Assembly (NCBI RefSeq): GCF_002863585.1 | Contig: NZ_PGUY01000037.1 | Span: 1-64,000 of the forward strand | Length of the DNA: 64,000 bases | Reading direction: 5' to 3' | Origin: Peribacillus deserti | GTDB lineage: Bacteria; Bacillota; Bacilli; Bacillales; DSM-1321 | Shown: positions 25,052 through 32,831 of the stretch, piece after piece | How the letters are laid out: every line of letters starts with the position of its first letter | Numbering within the stretch: the first letter of the stretch is position 1 | Made by a program: the position numbers and the translations under genes | Notes under the pieces: generated by a model | Told to the model about the DNA's origin: nothing | The model's input: the letters and a program-made list of their open reading frames with translations, nothing else | Database searches by the model: none

Positions 25052-25567
25052 TTGGCTAAAGTTGTAATCATTTCCGGAAGCCCGGTAAAGGATTCACGAT
25101 TGAATGGAATTCTGAATTTTGCCACCGAATACTTAGAGAACAAAGACGTATCCTATGATGTAGTACACGTGCGGGAGCTGCCGGCAGAGGACCTAATTCA
25201 GGCGGCATTTGACAGCCCTGCCATTATTGAAGCAAATGAAAAGGTTGCCGCAGCAGAATCTGTGATCATCTTGACTCCGGTTTATAAGGCATCTTATACA
25301 GGTGTACTAAAAACGTATTTAGATCTTCTACCTCAAAAAGGACTCGTGGACAAAACTGTACTGCCACTTGTTATTGGCGGGACGTATGGACATCTCTTAG
25401 TTATTGATTATGCAATCAACCCTGTTCTTTCTTCCCTGGGAGCGAGCAATATCGTAAAAGGTGTATTTACTTTAGATCAACAGATCCAAAGAACTAACGA
25501 ACATACTTTCGAAATCGATACCGATGCGGTCCAAAGATTACAGGCGGCGCTTGAAAGACTGGTATAA
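25052..25567 (+). CDS. NADPH-dependent FMN reductase (SsuE family)
   Basis: A 171-residue flavodoxin-like protein with the N-terminal flavin loop VVIISGSPVKDSRLNG and the central LTPVYKASYTGVLKTYLDLL and VIGGTYGHLLVIDYA. SsuE-type enzymes supply reduced FMN to sulfonate monooxygenases, but no ssu genes are nearby, so the partner is unknown. I choose TTG 25052, eight bases after GAGGAG; the GTG at 25043 lies inside that ribosome site. It ends with a strong terminator. Confidence 0.88.
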   Translation: MAKVVIISGSPVKDSRLNGILNFATEYLENKDVSYDVVHVRELPAEDLIQAAFDSPAIIEANEKVAAAESVIILTPVYKASYTGVLKTYLDLLPQKGLVDKTVLPLVIGGTYGHLLVIDYAINPVLSSLGASNIVKGVFTLDQQIQRTNEHTFEIDTDAVQRLQAALERLV

Positions 25568-25585
25568 CGAAAAAATCTTGAGATA

Positions 25586-25617
25586 GGCAGCTGTACATGT
25601 GTATGGCTGCCTTTTTT
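25586..25617 (+). terminator. Rho-independent terminator
   Basis: GGCAGC pairs with GCTGCC around a TGTACATGTGTATG loop, then six T. Confidence 0.82.
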
Positions 25618-25621
25618 GCAT

Positions 25622-25892
25622 AGGGCTGTTTTCGCAAACTTTGTTGTTATTGAACAAGGGGATTGATTTCCACTGCATGCTCGCTTTTTCGCGGGGCTGG
25701 CGCCTTTGAGTCTCCTCGGCTTCGCCTGTCGGGGTTGCTTTTCTCCCCATAGACGGATTGACTTATGACTCGAGGGTCTCAGCTTGCAGCGGGATCAAGG
25801 ATTCTCGCACCTTACATTCCAATCAACCTGTTTAACAATAGGGCAGGTTCACAGAACTTATTAAAAAACAACCATCTTTTAGAAAAGAGCCT
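25622..25892 (-). repeat. Dispersed element, copy D (complete, mosaic)
   Basis: Full copy in inverse orientation: GGGCTGTTTTCGCAAACTTT at the left edge and TTAGAAAAGAGCCT at the right. The middle (25752-25796) is replaced or invaded by the second repeat family, with ACTTATGACTCGAGGGTCTC. The length of 271 bp against 231 bp for copy C is explained by this. Confidence 0.8.
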
Positions 25893-26035
25893 TGCGTAAA
25901 TAAAGCGGTAATAATGTTCGCAAAAGGAATTTATCGATTGAAGGGACAGAAAAAGCAGCCTTTGATGAAAACTTCATGGATAAGAGCGGGGGATGGGCGC
26001 TATGAGGCGCTTTGATTCAGCCCCCACACTCTAAG

Positions 26036-26214
26036 ATAAGCATAATCTTCATAAGATAAGCATAACGGCCATGAGGTAATCATAAATGGAAGAATTTAAG
26101 CATTCGATTGAAAGAGATAAGCATAAACCTTAAAAAGATAAGCATAATATCCCAAAACCCAAGCATAAATCTTCAAGATATAAGCATAAAATTTCATAAG
26201 GATAAGCATAAACC
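26036..26214 (+). repeat. Helically phased AAGCATAA array 1 (nine units)
   Basis: Boxes matching GATAAGCATAA begin (counted at AAGCAT) at 26038, 26058, 26078 (AATCAT variant), 26098, 26119, 26140, 26161, 26182 and 26204. The spacings are 20, 20, 20, 21, 21, 21, 21 and 22 bases, close to two DNA turns. Sequence between boxes is not conserved. It lies between the FMN reductase gene and yvbH. There is no coding capacity. An array in inverse orientation lies at 57250-57446. Confidence 0.9.
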
Positions 26215-26499
26215 ATTCCCATTCTACTAAATTCCCTTATAATCTAGTAAAAACTCACAAAACATACAATATTGTTGCATTACTACAACCGAAAAAATAT
26301 ATAAATGCACCAAAATCTTCAAATCAGCGTCATTTTTAATCATAAACAAGACAGTCAGCATTAAGTGGGTTACAATTAAATGGAACTTTTCAGCTTTTGA
26401 TTCATTAGTGATGATTTTTTTACATAAATTCTTTTGTAATCCGAAACTTAACCCCGGATACAATCGTATAAGAAATAAAAATAGGAGAGGGAGAGTGCC

Positions 26500-27114
26500 G
26501 TGTTTAAGAAAGTAGCTTCAGATGTTTTGGGATTAAGTGATATTGGAAGTGTCATCAGCCCTGCTGATTATGATAAGGTGGACGCAGATGATTATGTAAT
26601 GCATGAAGATAATGAAAAGATTTATTTCTTAATTAAATCAAAGACAGATGAATATTGTTTTACCAATAAAGCTCTGATCCACCTTGACGGAAATAGCGCC
26701 ATCAGCAAAAAGCGGACACTGAACCGATACAGCTATTATACAAATAGTATATCTAATGTAACGCTTGAAACAGCGGGAACTGTGGACCTCGACGTAGAAA
26801 TTAAATTTACAATCGGTTCTAAGACTTTCTCTATTGATGTACATAAAAAGTTTCTTGAGGAATTAAAGGACTTGTATAAATCGTTGATCAAAGTTGCAGA
26901 GACCTGCCATGAAAATGAGGAGTATATGAAATATGCCCAGGAGAGCTTGAATCTGGCTTCAAATACTCTCGCAAGGGTTACTTCCAAAGAAGATTCACTG
27001 GTAGACAGTTTCAAACAAGTGAACGAAACAGCATTCAGCTGGCTTGTAAACAACAGGCGGAAATTCAAAGTAAAAGACTTCGGGTATGTATTCGAAAAAT
27101 ACATCAACAACTAA
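26500..27114 (+). CDS. yvbH: YvbH-like protein with bacterial PH domain
   Basis: A 204-residue protein resembling B. subtilis YvbH throughout. The N-terminal bacterial pleckstrin-homology domain (about 1-120) includes DDYVMHEDNEKIYFLIKSKT and LIHLDGNSAISKKRTLNRYS, and the C-terminal helical oligomerisation region ends FGYVFEKYINN. Bacterial PH-domain proteins form rings; the cellular role is not known. GTG start with GGAGAGGGAGAG close upstream. It is preceded by the phased array and 285 bases of A/T-rich DNA, and followed by a terminator and two palindromic repeats. Confidence 0.9.
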   Translation: MFKKVASDVLGLSDIGSVISPADYDKVDADDYVMHEDNEKIYFLIKSKTDEYCFTNKALIHLDGNSAISKKRTLNRYSYYTNSISNVTLETAGTVDLDVEIKFTIGSKTFSIDVHKKFLEELKDLYKSLIKVAETCHENEEYMKYAQESLNLASNTLARVTSKEDSLVDSFKQVNETAFSWLVNNRRKFKVKDFGYVFEKYINN

Positions 27115-27121
27115 AAAATCC

Positions 27122-27151
27122 TGGGACCTGATCTGATCAGGCCCTTTTTTT
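27122..27151 (+). terminator. Rho-independent terminator
   Basis: GGGACCTGATC-T-GATCAGGCCC then seven T, directly after yvbH. Confidence 0.88.
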
Positions 27152-27153
27152 GT

Positions 27154-27176
27154 GGGGACAGTCCCCTATTTCCCGG
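27154..27176. repeat. GGGGACAGTCCCC palindrome, copy 5
   Basis: Core GGGGACAGTCCCC with only the right arm TATTTCCCGG. It follows the yvbH terminator directly. Confidence 0.85.
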
Positions 27177-27208
27177 AGCCCTTATCCTTGATATGACAGC
27201 ATTCCTGC

Positions 27209-27230
27209 GGGGACAGTCCCCAATTTCCCG
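27209..27230. repeat. GGGGACAGTCCCC palindrome, copy 6
   Basis: Core GGGGACAGTCCCC with right arm AATTTCCCG, in the same orientation as copy 5 and 55 bases from it. The pair looks like a local duplication. Confidence 0.85.
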
Positions 27231-27357
27231 TAGTTTTTTCCTAGATGAATGTTTATTTGTATGAAATAAGGGAAAAAGAACATAGCTGAAAGCTATAAAT
27301 TTATTAATTACAACAGAGAAGAGCAGCTGCAATTTGCACGCGGCAGGGGGACCAATG

Positions 27358-27429
27358 ATGAACAAGAAATTAACGGCTGTGTTTAGTTTGCTTGCTGCAG
27401 TAGCATTGTATGTTCATAACTTAATATAA
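27358..27429 (+). CDS. Candidate 23-residue membrane peptide
   Basis: MNKKLTAVFSLLAAVALYVH followed by NLI: a short basic N-terminus and one hydrophobic helix. AGGGGG lies seven bases before the second of two adjacent ATGs (27355, 27358). A terminator hairpin begins 15 bases after the stop. Ribosome site, hydrophobic peptide and terminator together suggest a real small gene, but no homologue can be checked here. Confidence 0.5.
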   Translation: MNKKLTAVFSLLAAVALYVHNLI

Positions 27430-27443
27430 ACATAAACCCGAAG

Positions 27444-27467
27444 CCGCCTGCATAGGTGGTTTTTTTA
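27444..27467 (+). terminator. Rho-independent terminator
   Basis: CCGCCT-GCAT-AGGTGG (with one G-T pair) then eight T, after the 23-residue peptide. Confidence 0.75.
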
Positions 27468-27688
27468 GTGTGCAGCCTATTAAACGAAGGCGGCTTGAGG
27501 CACATTAGCCTGGAATAAAAAATGGAACGGAAATCACACCTGAGAGGGCAATGCCAACGGAGAGGTTCGAAATCAGATAGCATCCCCCCGTATCCAGACA
27601 TATAGATACATAGACGAAAATAAGAGGGAATAAGGGATTCTAGGGCGAATAGGTATGAGTAAAGAATAATGGTCAGGAGGTTGAGGAT

Positions 27689-28663
27689 TTGAAGCCAATT
27701 ATCCTGGGAGTCTGTGCGGCTTTCTTTTTTGCATCCACATTTGTTTTAAATCGTTCGATGGAGTTGTCAGGGGGCAGCTGGCTTTGGAGTGCATCCCTTC
27801 GCTATATTTTTATGATTCCATTTCTCGCGCTTATTGTTATGGTCCAAAAGGGCTTAAGGCCCCTTCTGAAAATTATGAAGGAGAAGCCTGGCTCCTGGCT
27901 GCTTTGGGGATTTGTTGGGTTCGGCTTATTTTATGCTCCGTTATGTTTTGCAGCTGTGTACTCTCCCGGCTGGCTGATTGCCGGCACCTGGCAGACTACG
28001 ATCATCTCGGGCTCACTGCTCGTTCCATTTTTTTATGAAACTAAAATGACGCCGGGGGGGCCTGTTAAGGTTAGGGGCAGACTTCCTCTAAGAGGTCTGT
28101 CCATGTCGCTTATTATTCTGCTCGGGATTATTCTAATGCAGGCGGAAAACGCGGGGAATCTCACACTTAATGAAATGCTTGCTGGGTTCATCCCGGTCTT
28201 AATTGCATCCTTTGCTTATCCTCTCGGTAACCGTAAGATGATGGAAATCTGCGGCGACCGGATCAATACCTTTCAGAGGGTACTGGGGATGACATTGGCC
28301 AGCCTACCTTTTTGGATTCTGCTTTCTGTCATTGGGTTCACTACAGCTGGACCGCCAAGCAAGGAACAAACACTGCAGTCGCTTCTTGTTGCCATTTTTT
28401 CAGGTGTGATTGCAACCGTGCTGTTTTTTAAAGCGACCGACCTTGTCCGGAATGATATTCCTAAAATGGCATCAGTCGAGGCGACACAGTCGGTCTCTGT
28501 ACTATTTGCTTTATTGGGTGAAGTCATTTTTCTATCGGCGGACATACCCCATCCTTTGTCATGGATCGGGGCCTTTACGGTAATGCTCGGAATGATACTT
28601 CACAGCTTTACTTCCCGCAGAAAATCTGTGACAGTTAATCGACAAGTGACGGCTAAAACGTAA
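27689..28663 (+). CDS. DMT-superfamily exporter (multidrug resistance efflux transporter family)
   Basis: A 324-residue protein with ten predicted membrane helices. It starts KPIILGVCAAFFFASTFVLN and has the internal repeat of two five-helix halves usual in DMT exporters, the second including VEATQSVSVLFALLGEVIFL. The TTG start has GGAGG eight bases upstream. Members export metabolites or drugs; the substrate is not known. Single gene. Confidence 0.85.
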   Translation: MKPIILGVCAAFFFASTFVLNRSMELSGGSWLWSASLRYIFMIPFLALIVMVQKGLRPLLKIMKEKPGSWLLWGFVGFGLFYAPLCFAAVYSPGWLIAGTWQTTIISGSLLVPFFYETKMTPGGPVKVRGRLPLRGLSMSLIILLGIILMQAENAGNLTLNEMLAGFIPVLIASFAYPLGNRKMMEICGDRINTFQRVLGMTLASLPFWILLSVIGFTTAGPPSKEQTLQSLLVAIFSGVIATVLFFKATDLVRNDIPKMASVEATQSVSVLFALLGEVIFLSADIPHPLSWIGAFTVMLGMILHSFTSRRKSVTVNRQVTAKT

Positions 28664-28709
28664 TCTCCTTAAAATTAATGATATAATTGGAAGAAAAAGG
28701 GTGTATTTT

Positions 28710-28904
28710 ATGGAGAAAAAATGTTTGTCCTGCCGGAAGAACTATATAATTTCGTCAACGGATCTCCAATACAAGAAACTGATCCAGAACCCTCATGCAT
28801 TATATATTTGTACTAATTGCAGCCGCGGTATGCAAAAAGATGCCCAAACCTCAACTGGGTTAAATCCGGATATGCTGGATCACCACGATAAGTATTTACG
28901 TTAA
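28710..28904 (+). CDS. Small zinc-finger protein (DUF2197/YlaI-like)
   Basis: A 64-residue protein with two Cys pairs, KKCLSCRKNY and YICTNCSRGM, about 30 residues apart, which should bind one zinc. The pattern fits DUF2197 small proteins of Bacillus. The ATG at 28710 has AAAGGGTG upstream. Role unknown; it could bind nucleic acid or serve as a regulator. It is followed by a terminator. Confidence 0.75.
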   Translation: MEKKCLSCRKNYIISSTDLQYKKLIQNPHALYICTNCSRGMQKDAQTSTGLNPDMLDHHDKYLR

Positions 28905-28943
28905 AGTTTCTTGGTAACAACTATACAGCCAAGAGATTTCGTT

Positions 28944-28968
28944 AAGCTCCCCAGGGGGCTTTTTTTCT
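28944..28968 (+). terminator. Rho-independent terminator
   Basis: AAGCTCCCC pairs with GGGGGCTT and runs into seven T. Confidence 0.82.
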
Positions 28969-29090
28969 TTACTAAATAAAAGTGTTGAAGAAAACTTTTC
29001 CATCCCGGTTTATGCTGGAAAACTGGAGGGTAATTGTAGGTTAGCTTACTAGAAACTCGGAGTAAAAATGCTATAGTCGGGGGATCGGGA

Positions 29091-30557
29091 ATGGAAAGAA
29101 ATCACACGATCATGCAGTTTTTTGAATGGCATGTAAAAGCAGACGGTACTCATTGGAATTTTTTAAGGGAGAATGCTGCCCGGCTAAAGGAAATCGGAAT
29201 CAGTTCAATCTGGATTCCTCCCGTAACGAAGGGGCTGACACCGGACGATAATGGCTACGGCATCTATGATGGCTATGATTTAGGTGAATTTGACCAAAAG
29301 GGAACCGTAAGGACAAAATACGGGACAAAGGAAGAACTGCTAGACGCTATCGCTGTATGTCAGGAACATGGTCTTTGTATATTTGCTGATGTAGTCATGA
29401 ATCACAAAGCAGGAGCCGATGATACAGAGACTTTCCAGGTAATAGAAGTCGATCCGATGAATCGGAATGAAGAAGTTTCAGAGCCTTTTGAGATTGAAGG
29501 ATGGACAAAATTTACTTTTCCTGGCCGGGAAGGGAAATACTCTGCGTTTGAGTGGAGTTTTGACCATTTCAATGGTACCGATTATGATGCCAGAACGGAC
29601 AAGACAGGTGTATTCCGTATACTCGGAGAAAATAAACACTGGAATGAAAATGTGGATGATGAATTCGGGAATTATGATTACCTGATGTTTGCCAACATCG
29701 ACTATAACCACCCTGATGTAATCAAGGAAATGCTGTCCTGGGGAAAATGGCTGAGCGATACGCTGAATTGTGATGGATTTCGTTTAGATGCAATTAAACA
29801 TATCAATCATGAATTTATTAGTTCATTTGCAAAGGAAATTATCAATCATAGGGGCGATGATTTTTATATGGTAGGAGAGTTCTGGAATTCTGAGCTGGAA
29901 TCCTGCCGGCAGTTCTTAAATGAAGTGGACTACCAGATTGATTTATTCGACGTCCCGCTGCATTACAAATTACATGAAGCTTCCAAGGCAGGCTGCGATT
30001 TTGACCTTTCAACCATCCTGGAGAATACACTTGTCCAGTCTCATCCAATGAATTCAGTCACTTTTGTGGATAATCATGATACACAGCCAAATGAAGCCCT
30101 CGAGTCATGGATAGAGGACTGGTTCAAGCCGAGCGCCTATGCTCTTATCCTTCTGCGTAAGGACGGATATCCCGTAGTTTTTTACGGGGATTATTATGGG
30201 ATAGGCGGAGATGAACCTGTACCCGGCAAAAAAGAGGAACTGGAACGCCTGCTCTTTGCCAGGAGCCATAAAGCCTACGGTGAACAGGAGGACTACTTTG
30301 ACCATCCTAATACAATCGGATGGGTTCGGCGCGGCGTTGAAGAGATGGAAGGGTCAGGATGTGCGGTTGTTATTTCCAATGGAGATGAAGGAGAAAAGAG
30401 GATGTATATAGGCGAACACCGCGCCGGGGAAGTATGGACTGATATAACCCGTTCTAGAGCCGACCAAATCTTGATTGAAGAAGACGGGTTCGCTACTTTC
30501 CCTGTAAACGGAGGCAGTGTTTCGGTGTGGGCTCTTACTGAGAATGCTGATAATTGA
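29091..30557 (+). CDS. Cytosolic alpha-amylase (GH13, subfamily 5 type)
   Basis: A 488-residue GH13 enzyme that cleaves alpha-1,4-glucans internally. The catalytic triad is visible: nucleophile D233 in GFRLDAIKH, acid/base E263 in MVGEFWN and D330 in TFVDNHDTQP. ADVVMNHKAGAD is conserved region I with a calcium ligand. It resembles liquefying amylases (B. licheniformis type) but has no signal peptide, so it acts inside the cell, as in E. coli AmyA. No maltose genes are beside it. It ends before a strong terminator. Confidence 0.95.
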   Translation: MERNHTIMQFFEWHVKADGTHWNFLRENAARLKEIGISSIWIPPVTKGLTPDDNGYGIYDGYDLGEFDQKGTVRTKYGTKEELLDAIAVCQEHGLCIFADVVMNHKAGADDTETFQVIEVDPMNRNEEVSEPFEIEGWTKFTFPGREGKYSAFEWSFDHFNGTDYDARTDKTGVFRILGENKHWNENVDDEFGNYDYLMFANIDYNHPDVIKEMLSWGKWLSDTLNCDGFRLDAIKHINHEFISSFAKEIINHRGDDFYMVGEFWNSELESCRQFLNEVDYQIDLFDVPLHYKLHEASKAGCDFDLSTILENTLVQSHPMNSVTFVDNHDTQPNEALESWIEDWFKPSAYALILLRKDGYPVVFYGDYYGIGGDEPVPGKKEELERLLFARSHKAYGEQEDYFDHPNTIGWVRRGVEEMEGSGCAVVISNGDEGEKRMYIGEHRAGEVWTDITRSRADQILIEEDGFATFPVNGGSVSVWALTENADN

Positions 30558-30616
30558 CCTAACCATCCTTCCCAAGATACCAAAAGCCTGGTATATTCAA
30601 CAAGCGCTGTCTAAGG

Positions 30617-30656
30617 AAAAGAGCAGGAGCCTTAAATGGGTACCTGCTCTTTTTTT
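30617..30656 (+). terminator. Rho-independent terminator
   Basis: AAAAGAGCAGG pairs with CCTGCTCTTTT, followed by T's. It ends the amylase transcript. Confidence 0.9.
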
Positions 30657-30830
30657 CGTTCAGATGCAAGCTGGCAACATGCAGAATAATCGAGTTTAAT
30701 GATTGTAGCCTGTCTGGGATTGCGGTTTCCTCTTTTAAAAAATGGCTGGTTTCCCCGCCCGCATTGGAAATAACATCTGTACTTACTTTTAAGTTGCGGG
30801 CATCAAAAAGCCTTAATTTACTTATCCTAA

Positions 30831-31014
30831 AGCTCTGTTAAATATGGCTGTTGATTGCAGCTAGCAGGCACTCGCGGACCTTAGGGGCGTTCCGGGAGCC
30901 TCCTCGGCATTGACGCCTGTGGGGTCTCCCTTGCCCCGCTTTTCCCGCAGGAGTCTCGCATATCCGTTCCAATCAACTTCGTGCAAAAATCAACAATGAC
31001 CTTTAACATAGCCT
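30831..31014 (-). repeat. Dispersed element, copy E (divergent ends)
   Basis: Shares the core (CCGCAGGAGTCTCGCATA and CCTCCTCGGC... on the plus strand) with the other copies, but has different outer arms: AGCTCTGTTAAATATGGCTG at left and CTTTAACATAGCCT at right, which are themselves inverted. It represents a second subtype of the element. The rest of 30657-31162 holds no gene that I can support. Confidence 0.7.
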
Positions 31015-31162
31015 TTCCTTAAAAGTAAAAAAATGGGATTATTTGATAAGAAAGTTGCTTCCCATACTGTGGAGGTTTAATATATTAGATGGAAAACCTA
31101 TGACCGCGGGCAGCGGCATTTTTTAATAAAGGTCATTGAATTATGAAAATAGGATGATGAAT

Positions 31163-32077
31163 ATGAAAAGAGCTAGAATTATTTATAATCCCACTTCTGG
31201 GAGGGAAGCTTTCAAAAAGCATCTGCCGGAAGTGCTGGTTAAATTGGAGAGAGCAGGTTATGAAGCATCCTGCCATGCGACAACAAGTGAAGGGGATGCC
31301 ACGAAAGCAGCGAGGATTGCGATTGAACGCCAGTACGATGTAGTGATCGCAGCAGGTGGAGACGGTACCATCAATGAGGTTATTAACGGTCTTGCAGATG
31401 CTCCTGTCCGTCCGAAAGTCGGCATCATTCCTGTGGGTACCACGAATGACTTTGCACGTGCATTAAGAATTCCAAGAAATGTTGAAGCAGCTGCCGACAT
31501 TATAGCTGAAGGTCAAACGATCCCGATTGATATTGGTAAAATGAACGACCGCTATTTTATTAATATTGCGGGTGGAGGGCGTTTGACAGAGCTTACGTAT
31601 GAAGTGCCGAGCAAGCTGAAGACGATGCTCGGGCAGCTGGCCTATTATTTAAAAGGGATGGAAATGCTTCCTTCGATAAAAGCAACTGAAGTATCCATCG
31701 AGTATGATGGGAAGCTCTTCGAAGGGGAAATCATGCTTTTCCTTGCAGCGAATACAAACTCGGTCGGAGGCTTTGAGCGTCTGGCTCCTGATGCTTCGCT
31801 AAACGACGGGATGTTTACGCTGCTGATCCTAAAGAAAACCAATCTGGCTGACTTTATCCGCATCGCAACGCTTGCTATACGCGGGGAGCATTTGACCGAC
31901 CCAAATATCATTTATGTCAAAGCAAACCGAATTAAAGTACAAGCCAAGGAACGGATGCACCTCAATCTGGATGGAGAATACGGCGGGGACGCACCTGCGG
32001 AATTTGTAAATCTCTACCGCCACTTTGATTTTTTCGTACCGAAAGTGATGCTGCCAGCACAAGATCTGCTTAAATAA
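31163..32077 (+). CDS. dgkB: Diacylglycerol kinase
   Basis: A 304-residue lipid kinase that phosphorylates diacylglycerol to phosphatidate, recycling the lipid released during lipoteichoic acid synthesis. It starts MKRARIIYNPTSGREAFKKH and has the GGDGT nucleotide loop at residues 65-69, PVGTTNDFARALRIPRN and the C-terminal NLDGEYGG. I chose the ATG at 31163, eight bases after AGGA, matching the B. subtilis start; upstream in-frame starts at 31136, 31154 and 31157 are less likely. In B. subtilis it is next to rlmCD; here about 15 kb separates them. Confidence 0.96.
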   Translation: MKRARIIYNPTSGREAFKKHLPEVLVKLERAGYEASCHATTSEGDATKAARIAIERQYDVVIAAGGDGTINEVINGLADAPVRPKVGIIPVGTTNDFARALRIPRNVEAAADIIAEGQTIPIDIGKMNDRYFINIAGGGRLTELTYEVPSKLKTMLGQLAYYLKGMEMLPSIKATEVSIEYDGKLFEGEIMLFLAANTNSVGGFERLAPDASLNDGMFTLLILKKTNLADFIRIATLAIRGEHLTDPNIIYVKANRIKVQAKERMHLNLDGEYGGDAPAEFVNLYRHFDFFVPKVMLPAQDLLK

Positions 32078-32091
32078 GGAATACTAAAGAG

Positions 32092-32117
32092 ACCGCCGCA
32101 TAAGGCGGTTTTTTTTC
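32092..32117 (+). terminator. Rho-independent terminator
   Basis: ACCGCC-GCATAA-GGCGGT then a run of T, after dgkB. This marks the left edge of the accessory stretch. Confidence 0.92.
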
Positions 32118-32169
32118 CTAATTAAGGAATGAAGAGATTCTTGCAAGGGTATAGAAAAGAGGTGATTAT

Positions 32170-32727
32170 ATGCTGATTCGCCCTGCACACAAGAAAGAAT
32201 CGCACCTGGCTGCAATTCTAATAAAAGAGGCTATTAAAGATATAGCTGAAGCTCTGACTGGGGAAAAAGAACATTCAAACATTGTGAAAGACTTAGAGAA
32301 TTTCTATCTGCAGGAAGGAAACCGATTAAGTTATCATAACTGCCTGGCTGCAGAAATAAATGGAAAAACGGCAGGGGTTTTAGTACATTATCACGGTTCT
32401 GAAGCTGCAAAACTAGATGAACCCATATCCGATCATCTTCGCAAAAAGGGAAGAGCGGCACACATCGATAAAGAAGCAAAAGAAACGGATTTCTACATAG
32501 ATACAATCTCTGTAAATTCGCGGTATCAGGGAAGAGGAGCAGGGACGGAGCTGATTCAGGCATCATTACGCGCTGCTGTAAACTACGGCTATGCAGCGGT
32601 CTCTTTAAATGTAGAAAAAGAAAATCAACAAGCTTATAAACTATATTCCCGGCTTGGATTTAAGATAGAAGATGAAGTCATAATAAATGGACACGTCTAT
32701 CATTATCTTGTTAACCGGCTGGGATAG
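32170..32727 (+). CDS. GNAT-family N-acetyltransferase
   Basis: A 185-residue acetyltransferase. The acetyl-CoA pyrophosphate loop is YQGRGAGTELIQ (Q/RxxGxG/A), preceded by the strand FYIDTISVNSRY and followed by VSLNVEKENQQAYKLYSRLG, the usual C-terminal motif B. RimI/YitI-like. The acceptor is unknown. GAGGTG precedes the ATG. It is the first gene of the segment between dgkB and rlmCD. Confidence 0.88.
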   Translation: MLIRPAHKKESHLAAILIKEAIKDIAEALTGEKEHSNIVKDLENFYLQEGNRLSYHNCLAAEINGKTAGVLVHYHGSEAAKLDEPISDHLRKKGRAAHIDKEAKETDFYIDTISVNSRYQGRGAGTELIQASLRAAVNYGYAAVSLNVEKENQQAYKLYSRLGFKIEDEVIINGHVYHYLVNRLG

Positions 32728-32831
32728 GAGTCTGCGGGATTTTTAGTAAAGGTCCTTAGTGTTTGGATTTGCAGCTAAGGTTTATGGGAAGGCTGACTAA
32801 AAGAAAGTCTCAGGGTGAATGGAGGAGGGCC

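Noticed and set aside
26036-26214. CRISPR array
   Set aside because: The repeated box is only about 8-11 bp, the pitch 20-22 bp leaves about 10 bp between boxes, and no cas gene is near.
26227-26463. Minus-strand frame of 78 codons upstream of yvbH
   Set aside because: A/T-rich DNA with no ribosome site; probably the promoter region of yvbH.
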